A DNA stretch of 64,000 bases from Nymphaea colorata (GCF_008831285.2 NC_045144.1:4642268-4706267), one strand, 5' to 3'; shown: positions 1 through 10,760, counted from the first letter of the stretch. Notes: generated by a model not told the origin, from the letters alone. Numbers and translations are program-made.

Positions 1-243
1 TCTATACCACATTGTTATACGATTACTTAACATATGTGATTCTATCGGATCCACACGAGTCCTCCGGTTCAGGAACTCATCAAATGTGAAATTGATTATA
101 TAAATTAAACGCTCCAATCTTTTATGAAACTTCAACAGCTCGGTTTCTAGGACATTAATTTGTTCAAAGTCGAAAACTTCAGTTTCTTTAATTACATCAA
201 CAAGGCCTCAAATGCACTTAACGCTTCTTGTTCATGGGCACAA

Positions 244-251
244 TATATATA
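244..251 (+). promoter_or_regulatory. Probable TATA box of the 325-696 gene
   Basis: TATATATA lies about 80 bp upstream of the ATG. The upstream region (about 1-320) is clearly similar to the region before the paralogue at 4491, where a TATATAT occupies the equivalent place (4394-4400). This suggests the promoter was duplicated with the gene. The transcription start was not determined. Confidence 0.45.
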
Positions 252-324
252 TGCATGTATGCGTTAATCTATGGCGAGAAATCCAAAAGAACAAAGTTGG
301 AAAATTATTTGCTAATCAGTCAAG

Positions 325-696
325 ATGAAGATGAGCATGATCAAGGCGTCGTTGCTGGTCGTGCTGGTGTTGGCTCCACTGGCCACACAGCTCGCCTGGG
401 CTGCAGCACCAGCAGATGAGGCGAAGAAACCAGAATCGCTGATACCGATTCGCATCGGTATACCGTCCGTCCCTCTCATGGAGGCCATCCGGTGCTTGTC
501 CTCGCTGAGAGCCCACGGGTTCGAGATTTTCAGCTTCGTCCTGCGCGGCGCTCCTCTCAGCAAGCTCGCCTGCGACGCCATCAGGGGCCTGCCGGCGTCC
601 TGCACCGACGGCTTGAATCAAATTCTTGGCGACTTTGGCGTACCATCCAACCAGATACTCTCCCACTGCGGAGCTGCTGCTCCATCACCTCTCTAG
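325..696 (+). CDS. Small secreted four-cysteine protein, prolamin-like (ECA1/EC1-like) type, copy A1
   Basis: An intronless ORF of 123 codons. Residues 1-26 form a signal peptide: basic start, hydrophobic LLVVLVLAPLA core, likely cleavage after AWA. The mature part is about 97 residues and has exactly four cysteines spaced C-x25-C-x9-C-x21-C, ending in an Ala/Pro-rich tail. The order (C followed by LSSL, a helix ending EIFSF, then LACDAI, ASCTDGL and a final C) resembles the prolamin-like domain of egg-cell EC1 and ECA1 gametogenesis-related proteins, but lacks their second cysteine and one of the paired CC. That family assignment is inferred by eye. Paralogues lie at 4491 (+) and 23486 (-). 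A canonical AATAAA follows at 853-858. Expected to be secreted; its function is unknown. Confidence 0.8.
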   Translation: MKMSMIKASLLVVLVLAPLATQLAWAAAPADEAKKPESLIPIRIGIPSVPLMEAIRCLSSLRAHGFEIFSFVLRGAPLSKLACDAIRGLPASCTDGLNQILGDFGVPSNQILSHCGAAAPSPL

Positions 697-852
697 TCGG
701 CCACCGGCCGGCATGGATGATCTGCCTGGAACCCGGGCAGTAAAGGGAGAAACTGATTATCGAGGCAGTGGAGGGATCTCTTTGTTTTCATTGTTTTAGT
801 TAAGCCGTGTTCTTTTAGTGTGCTGGAAATTGTATTGGTGCATGATTTCTCC

Positions 853-858
853 AATAAA
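853..858 (+). terminator. Poly(A) signal AATAAA of the 325-696 gene
   Basis: AATAAA occurs about 155 bp after the stop codon in a 3' UTR stretch (TTTCTCCAATAAAGTATTC). Almost the same stretch follows the paralogue at 23486-23848 on the other strand (TTTATT at 23325-23330). Confidence 0.6.
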
Positions 859-1084
859 GTATTCGACAAGAGATCTCAACTTATTTATTTATTTTGAAAC
901 TTTTGACCGGTTCCTATAGAAACTCAGACCTGAATTGATTATCTCTTCACTTACAGAGCGTTGATAGCATCTGCTTCGAGATCCTTAGGATTTAAGATCA
1001 AACATTCCTTCATTGAATCTTAAATTCGACTTTTTTTTTCAATGTAAAAAAAAAAAAAAACTTAAGTCTATCCTAAGATGCTTA

Positions 1085-1425
1085 ATGAACCATGAATTCC
1101 ACAATTTGAATTCAAACTAAATTCAGTTTTTAAGTTGATATCTGAATCTGAATTTTGAATCGAATTTGGCCCGTTTTCAAAATGTAAAAGCATTAAAGAT
1201 ATAAGATATTTAGTGAAAATAAATCTGATCCAAATCCGTATCCAAATCCAAATTGAATATGAATATATCTGAATCCAAATAAAATCCGATTGGATGTCCT
1301 TTCTTAAATCCGAATTTGATCTCATTTCTGAATGGAACATTAAGTTTTTTTTGTTTTTCATATCCAGTTTTTTTCAAAATGGTTCAGTCAAATCAGATAT
1401 CCAATTTAAATCGAATATATGTTAC
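1085..1425. repeat. Dispersed AT-rich repeat (ATCCGAATCC-like motif), copy 1
   Basis: A stretch built of iterated degenerate words such as AATCCAAAT, GAATTTGAAT and ATCTGAATC on both strands. Similar stretches occur at 5222-5480, 27480-27830, 29130-29520, 44590-44850 and 52020-52280. No ORF is convincing. It looks like a decayed, low-complexity non-autonomous repeat family. Confidence 0.45.
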
Positions 1426-2270
1426 ATTCAACACTTTGACCGTCCATCGGATTGAATTCGACGACAAAACAAGCCTCTGACAAGGACGAATATGTAGATA
1501 GACGATCCATGCCTTCCGAATCTTTACTGGAAATTCAAAACAGAAGTGAGCCCCATAAGTTTAACTATTTATTAATTTATATATATTGGAGGACCCGTAA
1601 GGACAAAACGTGTTTTTTTGAAGAAAAAACATGAAGAATAAAAAAAATGCATTTTTAACGCGTTTTTCACGTTTTTTTTTTATTTTGTTTTAAATGTCAA
1701 ATAATTTTTATATTTTATTTATTACAAAACTACTTGTCATGTTTGTGTTATTATTTTCTCACTTATTTTATCATATTTTTAGTTTTTTTTTTAATACCTT
1801 TTTCCCTGTATTTTTTATTTGTAACTATGGGGCCCTCAATAGAGACCTGCATAGAAGCATGCCTCTAATTTGATTCTTATAAATAATTTGGGTCAAGTGA
1901 TGGAACTTGGAACCTAAATTGATGGGGTGTCATCGTTGACGGCAATGCAGAAGGATTAGTGGAGGAACCTTAGCGCTTTTTTTTTTTTCAAACAATAGGA
2001 AAACTGATGCAGGTGAGAACCCCCAAAAAATAACTCTGAAAGTTTTATGTCCCATTGGAGCCAAGGTTAGAAGAAAAACTTAAAACTCGACTTAAGGAAA
2101 AGAAATACGCATTAATATGTTATGTCTCCTCCGTGATCTGTGCTTATCATCGATCGAAGTTCAAACATATCATAAGCTCCAGTATATCATGAAATAGATA
2201 CGGCCATTTAAGCAAATCAAGCTGCAAGTACCAACATGGCGTAAAGAAATTATTGTATTGGGGAAATATC
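1426..2270. other. AT-rich intergenic DNA, nothing recognised
   Basis: Contains T-rich tracts (for example around 1670-1800) and no ORF or RNA gene that could be supported. The last part may be the 3' flank of the minus-strand gene at 2341. The words CAACAGCACTCTGAA (near 2277) recur downstream of its paralogue near 26185. Confidence 0.4.
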
Positions 2271-2340
2271 CCCTTCAACAGCACTCTGAATATTTGGTGG
2301 ACATAAGACGCTCCAATCAGACTTTAGATTTTGATTTTGC

Positions 2341-2718
2341 TTAGTTTGAGGGGATTGGCGCATAGGCGGGGCTGATACCCGGCAGCCCACAGGCAGCATG
2401 TATTGCTCCGGCGTCGAATTCCGCAAGGCCCAGCACGAAACTGAGGGCATCCTGGCAGACGGGCTGGTCGGCCAGAACCTTGCAGCCAAATTCCATGAGC
2501 CCCTTCCCCTGCATCATGATCGCATACAACTCTTGAAATTGAACGTGTTCGACCAATGCGTCTAGGCAACCAAGAACTAACTTGACTTGAGGAACGAGGA
2601 TGTCTGATGCCTCCGGCCCGCCGGCCTCAGGACCGCCGGCCTCCAGCGCCCGGGCCTGCTGCATGGCCAATGGAACCAACACCATGAAGGCCACCAACAA
2701 CGCCTTGGTCATCTTCAT
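2341..2718 (-). CDS. Small secreted four-cysteine protein, prolamin-like type, copy B1
   Basis: An intronless ORF of 125 codons. The signal peptide covers about residues 1-24 (MKMTKALLVAFMVLVPLA then MQQARA). It is followed by an acidic Gly/Pro/Glu linker with the doubled word EAGGP. The C-terminal domain has four cysteines spaced C-x27-C-x8-C-x21-C and ends CGLPGISPAYAPIPSN. It is a close paralogue of 26220-26609 (-), with the same tail and linker, and a more distant relative of 325, 4491 and 23486. The start is the first ATG of the MKMTK context, preceded by AACAAG. A TATA motif lies about 90 bp upstream at 2808-2815. Assignment to the EC1/ECA1 prolamin-like group rests on cysteine spacing only; the biochemical role is unknown. 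Confidence 0.78.
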   Translation of the reverse strand: MKMTKALLVAFMVLVPLAMQQARALEAGGPEAGGPEASDILVPQVKLVLGCLDALVEHVQFQELYAIMMQGKGLMEFGCKVLADQPVCQDALSFVLGLAEFDAGAIHAACGLPGISPAYAPIPSN

Positions 2719-2807
2719 CTTGTTTCTTCTAGCTGGCCGCTGCTGCTACTGCTTGCTTCTGTTGCTGGTTCGGGTCTGCTCACAACAATGTCCTGCCTAA
2801 AGCCTTT

Positions 2808-2815
2808 ATTTATAA
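2808..2815 (-). promoter_or_regulatory. Probable TATA box of the 2341-2718 gene
   Basis: The minus strand reads CCTTATAAATAAAGG. The equivalent TATAAATAC is conserved upstream of the paralogue (26704-26711), at a similar distance from the ATG, which supports function. Confidence 0.55.
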
Positions 2816-2820
2816 GGTTT

Positions 2821-4110
2821 GCATGAATAAGTAACATCCAGATAATTGATTATAACATTCACTCCCCATGGTTTAATGACAATTAAAAAATTTGTAACTC
2901 TTTTAACGTTAATGTCATGAATGTTAAATTAATGTCATTAAATTGCATGGAAGAAGGTCGGATGAGACTTAGAAAACAAAGGAGGATAATTATATGTAGA
3001 TCTTCTATAGTTGTATGAGCCGACTACTTTTTGTAACAATTGATGTGCATGTGCATGTGCATGTTTAAATGCACATTCTTTTAATTTAAGTGCGTGCAAC
3101 GTTGAGGTACTTGTTTTTTCTATACAGCGTTGTCCTTGTTTCAACAAGTATATCAAATGATAGTTGGCAAACTCATGACTGGGATTAGCCTCTCTGATGA
3201 CTCAGCCACCAAGTCCATGAGTCGACTCATCGACTCAATCGACTTTTAAAATAACCATAATGTAAATTAGTGCAGCTGAATCGGGTGAATCAGGATGCTT
3301 CAGGCCGGAGTAATGGGCAAGTCAGGTGGAGTCCAGGGTAAATCGGGCCAACATTGACTCGTAGCCAGGTTTTTTAACAATCCGAGCCGATTCTTGAACC
3401 AACCCGGTGATTCAGCGAACTATGGATCAAATATGGCACTCATCAAATGACGACCAGCGGCACCACACTAAAATTTTAGTAATAGAAAAATCAGTATTTC
3501 TTGTAAAAACAACTTGAACTAAGATATGTTTTGTGTTAAATTAGTATATGTAGACATATTATAATGGTTGTATTTTTGTTTAAGCATTTGTGAGGCGTGG
3601 TTTTTGTCCCCCAGATAAATGGCCTAGCACAAACTAATTTCTCTATAAATATTTATCAGTCACTGGTAGATCCTAGAGAACAACGTCAAGGGAAAAACCA
3701 GACCAGTCAGAATTGATTGTTGAATATATCTGTTGTGCAATCTAACTATGTAAATATGATCTCATGATTTTTTTTAATGAGAAACATATATGAAGTTCAT
3801 CATCTTTTGTACTTAATTAATTAACAATGTTCGAATACATATAAATCCAAAAATAAATGACATCAATGCTTTCATAATAGAAAAATAATAAATATTTTTC
3901 ATAATAAAAACTTGAATTAATACATGTTTATGTCAAATTAGTAACCTTAAGCATATCAGAATGGCCTTATTGTGTTTAAAATATTCTTTTCACAAGAATT
4001 TAAGAGGTCTTGTTTGGTCCATGAGCTAAGTGTGGTGTGTGTGTATATATATATATATAACTCCTTATTGGCTCAAATTAGATTGTGTTAGGTCTACAAG
4101 CACCAAGTGT
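2821..4110. other. Intergenic DNA with a dispersed repeat near 3190-3440
   Basis: No gene was recognised. The part about 3190-3440 is rich in the words GACTCA, GAGTCGACTC and TGATTCAG. The theme ACTCATTAACCCAGTGATTCAGTCA recurs near 46303-46335 and 57820-57845. This is probably a decayed repeat family. The remainder is AT-rich. Confidence 0.35.
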
Positions 4111-4393
4111 ATAACTTGGTTGATAATGGCATTGTTATCCGACTACTCTTTTAACACATGTAAATGACTTTCCTATGGGATCCGCGCGAGTCCTCAGGTT
4201 CAAGATCTAATCAAATGTGAAATTGATTATATAATAAAGAAATTAAAAGCTCCAAATTTGATGAAACTTCAACAGCTCGGTTTATAGGACATTAATTTGT
4301 TCAAAGTCGATAACTTCAGTTTCTTTAGTTACACCAAGAAGGCCTCACACAGAAATAAATGCTCTTAACGTTTCTTGTTCATCATGGGCAACG

Positions 4394-4400
4394 TATATAT
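4394..4400 (+). promoter_or_regulatory. Probable TATA box of the 4491-4859 gene
   Basis: TATATAT in a context (TATATATGTATGCGT) shared with the upstream region of the 325-696 paralogue. The whole interval about 4115-4490 aligns by eye to about 1-324. Confidence 0.45.
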
Positions 4401-4490
4401 GTATGCGTCAATCTATCGTTAGAGAAACACAGGCATCCAAAAGATCAGATCAAAGTTCAGAAAATTATCTGCTAATCTGCCAAAACGAAG

Positions 4491-4859
4491 ATGAGAATGA
4501 TGAAGTTGTCGTTGTTGGTCGTGCTGGTGTTGGCTCCGCTGGCCACAGAGCTTGCCTGGGCTGCAGCACCAGCAGATGGGGCGAAGAAGCCAGAAGGGTG
4601 GATACCAGAACTCCCCAGCTTCCTCCTGCCGGTCCCATTTTTAGAGATCATCCAGTGCGTCTCCTCACTCAGCGCCTACGTAAGCGAGATTTTCGGCTTC
4701 ATCCAGCACCACACCCCTCTCAGTGAGCTCGCCTGCAACGCCATCAGGGGCCTGCCGGCGGCCTGCACCGACGGCCTCCACCACTTGCTCAACATACCAT
4801 TCGACCAGAGCCAGTTACTCGCCGTCGTCTGCGGAGCAGCTCCTCCGGCGCCTCTCTAG
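4491..4859 (+). CDS. Small secreted four-cysteine protein, prolamin-like type, copy A2
   Basis: An intronless ORF of 122 codons. The signal peptide covers residues 1-25 (MRMMKLSLLVVLVLAPLATE then LAWA). The mature domain has four cysteines spaced C-x25-C-x9-C-x21-C and a C-terminal CGAAPPAPL tail. It is closest to 23486-23848 (-): both have the block SFLLPVPFLEIIQC and the LLxIPFDQ motif near the C-terminus. The 325-696 copy is more diverged in the middle. Together with its homologous 5' flank this is a direct duplication of the 325-696 unit. The EC1/ECA1-like family assignment is inferred from spacing (CxSL, EIFGF, LACNAI, AACTDGL). Function unknown, probably extracellular. Confidence 0.8.
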   Translation: MRMMKLSLLVVLVLAPLATELAWAAAPADGAKKPEGWIPELPSFLLPVPFLEIIQCVSSLSAYVSEIFGFIQHHTPLSELACNAIRGLPAACTDGLHHLLNIPFDQSQLLAVVCGAAPPAPL

Positions 4860-5178
4860 AAGAACCCCGACGGGGAAGCGAGATACTGATTAGCTAGCTA
4901 GGCGATGGAGTGGAGTCCTCTTCACTCTGGTTCTAGTTTTGGTTTTTGGTCCGTCCACCTTTATGCTTTTTAGTTTAAGCACTGTTCTTTCCTAGAAATT
5001 CTATTGGCGTATGGGTTTTCCAACAAAGTATGTGATATTTGATCTCAAGTTTTTCTTGGCGGTTTAATTAATTTTTTAATTTTGATTGTTTCCAAGAAAC
5101 TTTTTTTTTTTAATGAAACAGGTGTTAGCCATTTATGAAACATATATGAGCATTCTTGACATATATGGCCATAGAATG

Positions 5179-5181
<3 letters not shown>

Positions 5182-5221
<40 letters not shown>
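5182..5221. repeat. (TA)n microsatellite
   Basis: About 20 uninterrupted AT/TA units at the edge of an AT-rich dispersed repeat (5222-5480). Confidence 0.9.
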
Positions 5222-5224
<3 letters not shown>

Positions 5225-5480
5225 CGGATTAGAATCCAATCTATATATAATTAAATCTGAATTCAAATATGAATCAGATCAGACGCCATTTATTAAATCT
5301 CAATTCGACCCGAATTTTTAGTTGGATGTTAAATTATAATCCAAGAATATGATCAGAGTTGAATTGGTTGACATCCATAGCTACTTGTGTCTTGGATAAA
5401 GACACCTGCGTGAGCATGACGTTCAAAAATTTAACCGGATATTTAGTGTTGAGTCTTGACCTGACCTGGAATCGGAGTTT
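5222..5480. repeat. Dispersed AT-rich repeat (ATCCGAATCC-like), copy 2
   Basis: Degenerate words such as AATCCAATC, GAATTCAAATATGAATC and CAATTCGACCCGAAT recur here, as in the stretch at 1085-1425. No coding potential. Confidence 0.4.
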
Positions 5481-5850
5481 GAATTCCGTTAATATATTAA
5501 AAAATACAAAATAATATTTAAATTATACTCGATACTCTTGTGACGCAGCAGAAAGCTGCGTTACAATTTGATGAGTTAACATTTATCAATCCTTTCTGTG
5601 ACGAAGTAAATGCCGCATCACTAAAGGCCAGACTAGTTCCTTAATTAATGACAAAATTCTCTTGCGCATATCTTTTCTTTTATGTTCTGCCGCGGGTTCC
5701 CCTTTTTTCTCGCGAAAGTTACTGTTCCGAGCACCGATTCGGAACTTCTTTCTCGGCTTCCGATGATCGACCCATTTGTTTCTGGCGATAGATCCATCAA
5801 TTGGACTATCCAGGCTTGGATTCTCGTGTTTTTTTTTTCTTCCGGTGGCA
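5481..5850. other. Host flank left of retrotransposon A, nothing recognised
   Basis: Contains short words resembling a MITE (GTGACGCAGCAGAAAGCTGCGTTAC near 5540) and a more GC-balanced stretch 5680-5850. The sequence was interrupted by element A: it ends in TTGTG, and host sequence resumes after the same TTGTG at 11396-11400. Confidence 0.4.
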
Positions 5851-5855
5851 TTGTG
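5851..5855. repeat. Target site duplication (left) of element A
   Basis: TTGTG lies immediately before the 5' LTR and is repeated immediately after the 3' LTR at 11396-11400. Five bases is the usual length for Copia integration. Confidence 0.85.
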
Positions 5856-6481
5856 TGTTGCTCTAACTCCTGTTGTTGTGGAGGAGCTCATGGGAACATG
5901 TGTAAGTGTGAGTGCGTGAAGGAGCTCGTGGGTACGTGAGTTCCATCGGTTCTAAATCATTAGTTAAAGAAGAATGGAGAAATTGGTGGAGTAAAAAGTG
6001 GAGAAGTGAGGAGAACTTGTGAATGCGTGCGGTTCCCAAGATCATGGGTGATAGAGAAAATGGTGCGAGACTTGAGGGCTGAAATGGTGGAGATCATGGG
6101 AGTTACCAGCGGTTACTAAGTTGAGGGCTGAAATGGAGGAGATCATGGCACGACCAGCGGTTACTAAACTTTAGCATCAAGTTCCAGTTTTTTTTAAAAT
6201 GTTGTTTTCCTTTTTAGTGTACATGTGATGTTGAGAAGAGTACGCCCAAAAGAATGAAGAAATTTTTTTACTTTAACCTCTTCCCTCAACCCGTGAAGTC
6301 CCTCTCGCTCTTTACTCTCTCTCTCCTGCCGTCTCCTTTTCTCTCTCTTTGCCCAAGAACGCTGCTCCCTCTCTCTCTGCGCTTTCCCTCCTTGGTGTGT
6401 TGCAGTCTACGGCCTCCTCTCCTCATTTTGCCCTTACCAAAAGAGAGGCGATTGAGTGTGAATCAAGAGAGATCGCCAACA
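5856..6481 (+). repeat. 5' LTR of element A
   Basis: Starts TGTTGCTCTAACTCC and ends GATCGCCAACA. It includes an internal near-duplication of about 50 bp (6071-6119 and 6122-6170, both containing GAGGGCTGAAATGG). A CT-rich stretch 6300-6420 is probably the R/U5 part. Confidence 0.92.
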
Positions 6482-6483
6482 TT

Positions 6484-6495
6484 TGGTATCAGAGC
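6484..6495 (+). other. Primer binding site of element A
   Basis: TGGTATCAGAGC is complementary to the 3' end of plant initiator tRNA-Met, in the standard position just after the 5' LTR. Confidence 0.9.
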
Positions 6496-6530
6496 CAGGT
6501 TGTACGCCAAAGCTCCCACGATTCCAGCCG

Positions 6531-7430
6531 ATGTCGATCACAAACGAGGCAGCGCGGGAAATCACCAGTGGGACGTTCCAATATCTGCTGCTCACGACGA
6601 CCAACTACACCAGCTGGGTGATTAGGGTCCAGGCCATGATGGAAGATCAAGGCGTCTGGGAGGCAGTCGAGCCGACGGTCGGTGTGACTGTCGACACGAG
6701 GAAGGACAAGAAGGCGAGGTCGCATCTTCTCCAAGCCCTCCCAAAGGATCTCCTAATGCAGGTGGCAAAGAAGGTAACGACGAAGGAGGTCTGGGATTGC
6801 CTCAAAACGAGATTCGCCGGGGCAGATCGCGTGAGGAATGCACGCTTACAAACCTTGAAGAGCGACTTTGACGCCATGCGAATGCAGGAATGAGAGACTT
6901 TGGATCAATATGCGGGCAGACTCTCACCGGAATGTCCGTCAAGTAAGCCAATTTGGGGGGAACCCTGAGCGATGCCGCCTTGGTGAAGAAGCTGTTTGAC
7001 ACCGTTCCAAATCGGTTTCTCAGCGTGATCGCCAGCATAGAGCAGTTTTGCGACCTCGACAGAATGCTGTTTGAAGAGGCCGTGGGACGACTCAAGGCCT
7101 ACGAAGAACTGTTCGGTACCGGTGGCAATGGTGATGCTCAATTGCTTCTCACTCAGGCCGAGTGGGAGGCACGACAAAAGAGAAGCGGCAGCGATCCATC
7201 ATTGACCCGAAAGGAGAGGACTCACGGGGAAGGAGGGGTTCACAGCTGGGGTGGACGTGGACGCGGGAGAGGCGGATGAGGCGACTTCCCAAAGGACAGA
7301 GCAGGTGGCTCTGGAGGCGGTGGTCGTGACAAGAGTCACATCCGTTGCTTCAATTGCAAGGAATTGGGGCATTATGCGAACCAGTGCAAGGCTCCCAAAA
7401 GGAAGGAGGAAGCGCATCTTACACAAGCTG
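6531..7430 (+). pseudogene. Element A gag (nucleocapsid) region, broken
   Basis: The gag reading frame starts at ATG 6531 (MSITNEAARE) and contains the usual Copia gag block (YTSWVIRVQAMMEDQGVWEA, then KEVWDCL). An in-frame TGA at 6891-6893 and a frameshift before about 6953 separate it from the second half (LVKKLFDTVPNRF). A Gly/Arg-rich stretch and a CCHC zinc knuckle (CFNCKELGHYANQC, about 7350-7390) follow after another frame change. It would have made the capsid and nucleocapsid that package element RNA. Confidence 0.85.
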
Positions 7431-8978
7431 ACGACACCGAACCAGCCCTGCTGCTTGCAGAGTTGGAAGAAGTGGTGCCTGCAACACTTGAGAGACAAGA
7501 ATGGCAGGAACGACAGGAAGCCGTCATGTTGAATGAAGAGCAAGTATGGCCCGAACTGCATGGGACCGAGCACGGTAAGGAAACTACCGACATCTGGTAC
7601 TTGGATAACAGTGCCAGCAACCACATGACCAGAGACAGGGTCAAGTTTCGGGAGTTGGACGAGGCAATCACCGGCAAGGTGAAGTTCGGCGACGGCTCAT
7701 CGGTGCAGATCATAGGTAAGGGTTCAATTCTTTTTAGATGCAAAAATGATGATCAATGGCTGCTCAATGAAGTATATTATATTCCAAGGCTTCGCAGCAA
7801 CATCGTGAGTCTCGGACAACTCACTGAGGCAGGCCATAAGGTGGTTATGGATGAGGATGAACTGGAGGTGTTCGTCAAAAATCCATGGCTACTGATCATG
7901 AATGTGAGACGCACGCCAAATCGTCTCTGTCGCATCGAGCTGCAGATTGCAAGGCCAGTGTGTCTCCTGGCAAACCTCGAGGATCCGTCATGGTTGTGGC
8001 ATGCTCGTCTCGTCCATGTCAACTTTCAAGCAATGAAGATGCTTGTAAACAAGAAGATGGCAACCGGGGTACCGCCGGATCACTCATCCCGCTCAGTTAT
8101 GTCAAGAGTGTTTGGTGGCGAAGCAGACGAGATAGTCGTTCCCGTCGGCAGCCAACTATCGAGCGAAGGAGCCACTCGAACTCATGCACGCTGATCTTTG
8201 CGGCCCGATCACGCCACCCACCCCTGTCGGTAATAGCTATTTCTTACTAATCGTTGATGACTTCACTCGTTGGATGTGGATGTGCGTGATTAGAACAAAA
8301 GACCAGGCATGCTCGACGTTTATGAGGATCAAGGCGTTGGCCGAGAATGCGTGCGGGCATCGCATCAAGACGCTCCAGACCGATCGGGGAGGCGAGTTCC
8401 TCTCTCTCGAGTTCGCTAATGTGTGTGAACAGGCGGGCATTGCGCGACACCTCATTGCACCATACTCACCACAGCAACACAGTGTGGTGGAGCGGAGGAA
8501 CAGGACAGTGATGGCGATGGCTAGGTCCCTCCTCAAGAGCATGAGCATGCCAGGAAGGTTTTGGAGGGAGGCGGTACGACATTCGTCACCACAGCAAACC
8601 GCTTGCCTACGAAGGCCATGGGCGAGCGCACACCGTATGAAGCTTGGAGTGGTAGGAAGCCGGATCTTGCACATCTTCGATTGTTATGTTGCACGACGCA
8701 TGCCATGGTGGCATGCCATGGTGACAATGCCAAACCTCAAGAAACTTGATGATCGCAGCCGGCCAATGGTGTATCTCGGCGTCGAGGATGGCTGCAAGGC
8801 GCATCGACTTTTCAATCCACAGTGCGGGAGAATCCATGTAAGTCGTGACGTTAAATTTGAAGAAAAATTGAAGTGGAATTGGAACATGGATGCAAGAGTC
8901 AGTGAATCGTCGAATTTCATTATGGAGGATGAATCCAATGATAAGTCACCAGTGGACAACTCAGTTGCAAGTGGATAA
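7431..8978 (+). pseudogene. Element A protease and integrase region, broken
   Basis: The protease block is WYLDNSASNHM near 7596-7628. The usual D-[ST]-G-A is D-N-S-A here, so the catalytic triad glycine is replaced. The pre-integrase block WLWHARLVHVNF lies near 7993. After a frameshift the integrase runs from about 8170 to 8860, with HADLCGP, TDRGGEF and VVERRNRT supplying the D, D and E of the DDE catalytic core. Later motifs (NLKKLDDRSRPMVYLG) are typical of Copia integrase C-terminal regions. Multiple frame changes make it non-functional. Confidence 0.85.
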
Positions 8979-9339
8979 GCAAGAAGGTTGTTATCCATGG
9001 AGTCAGGCTACCCGACTTCTTCATTGACATCGATGGGTGGCGAAGCAACGCCGGCTCAAAGATTGCTGAAAAATGAAACTGCCGCGGCCTCAGAGATGGA
9101 ACACAGTAATGACGGACCTGTTCGGTATAGACATATCGATGATATCATGTGAGACGCTCGGCGTGTCGAGATCGATGATGAAGTCGTCGAAGAAGAGGCA
9201 TGCTTGCGGCAACAGAGGAGTCGTCGTGTTACCAAGAGGCAGCTGGTCAGCCGGCATGGGTGGAAGCGATGGCCAAGGAGATTGAGTCCATTGAAAAAAC
9301 TCGACTTGGACGCTGACAACCCTACCGGCCGGAACCAAA

Positions 9340-10736
9340 ACAATCAGACTCAAATGGGTGTTCAAATTAAAAAAAAACTCAGACAAAGAGGTGATCAAGC
9401 ACAAGGCCAGATCAGTCGCGAAAGGCTATGTCCAACGACAAGGGATTGACTTCGAGGAGGTGTTTGCGCCAGTCGCCAGACTCGACACTTTACGAGTCAT
9501 CCTTGCTGTCGTAGCCAATCGTGGGTGGCAAGTCCATTACCTCGACGTCAAATCTGCATTCCTCAACGGCGAACTTGAGGAGGAGGTCTATGTAACCTAA
9601 CCAGAGGGTTTCACAGTAAAGAACAAGGAGCATATGGTACTCAAATTGAGCAAGGCATTGTACGGTCTTCGACAAGCACCACGCGCCTGGGACACGTGCC
9701 TGGATCGGAGCTTGAAGCACCTTGGGTTCTCAAAGTGCGCACTGGAACAATCCGTGTATACGAGGGGAAAAGACCGCACCGGCGTCATCACTAGAATTTA
9801 TGTTGATGATCTAATTGTAACAGGAGAGCATTCGGAGGCAATCGTTGCATACAAGCAGCAGATGATGGCTGAGTTCGAGATGAGTGACCTCGGCCTGCTC
9901 ACCTATTACCTTGGGATTGAAGTGGCACAAAGCGAAGACGGTATCCGGATCAAGCAAACAGCCTATGCCAAGAAGGTGTTAATGCAATTTGATATGCTTG
10001 ATTGTAATCCCACAAAACTTCCCATGGATCCAAGGTCGCAGCTGCACAAGGATCCCGAAGGACAGCCGGTGGATGCAACAGAGTATCGACGAATCATCAG
10101 ATGTCTGAGGTATCTTCTCCACACAATGCCAGATCTTTCGTATGCCGTCGGTGTATCTAATAGATTCATGGGGAGACCCACAGTGATGCACCACAAGGCA
10201 GTGAAGCAGATTTTGCGATATTTAAAAGGCACAATCCACTTCGGTCTTGTATATACCAGAGGAAGAGGAGAAGAGGTAATTGTCGGGTTCACGGATAGTG
10301 ACTTGGTGGGCGACGTCGATGACCGGAAAAGCACCAGAGACATGGCATTCTATGTAAATGAAAGCCTAGTCTCATGGAACTCGCAGAAGCAGAAGACCGT
10401 TGCTCTGTCTTCGTGCGAAGCTGAGTTCATGGCGGCAACTGCAGCAACATGTTAGGCACTTTGGCTTAGAGGACTACTGGCTGAGCTAGTTGGAAAAGAG
10501 CCGCATGTGGTAAAGTTATATGTGGATAATAAGTCCACAATCGCATTAATGAAGAACCCAGTTTTACATGGACGTAGCGAACACATTGACACAAAGTTCC
10601 ATTTCATACGCGAATGTGTTGAAAGAGGACAAATTATTATAGATTTTGTGCGAACAGATGAGCAACAAGCTGATCTATTGACAAAGGCGTTGCTGGTGAC
10701 AAGGTTGGCAACAATGTGACATTTGCTAGGTGTTCG
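9340..10736 (+). pseudogene. Element A reverse transcriptase/RNase H region, broken
   Basis: The reverse transcriptase is recognisable from KARSVAKGYVQRQGIDFEE (about 9403), LDVKSAFLNGELEEEVYV (about 9544-9597), ALYGLRQAPRAW and YVDDLIVTG, the catalytic YVDD at about 9800. RNase H motifs follow: FTDSDLVGDVDDRKST, SSCEAEFMAA and LYVDNKSTIALMKNP. In-frame stops TAA at 9598-9600, TAG at 10453-10455 and TGA at 10717-10719 interrupt it. The remaining frame is long, so decay is moderate. Confidence 0.88.
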
Positions 10737-10760
10737 AGATCTCGAGCCACACCAGGATTA

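Noticed and set aside
6484-6495. tRNA-Met-like sequence TGGTATCAGAGC (also at 12524)
   Set aside because: These are primer binding sites of the retrotransposons, not tRNA genes; no cloverleaf is present.
6254-6625. 123-codon ORF over the end of the element A 5' LTR
   Set aside because: Runs through the CT-rich LTR and the PBS; the gag frame is different.
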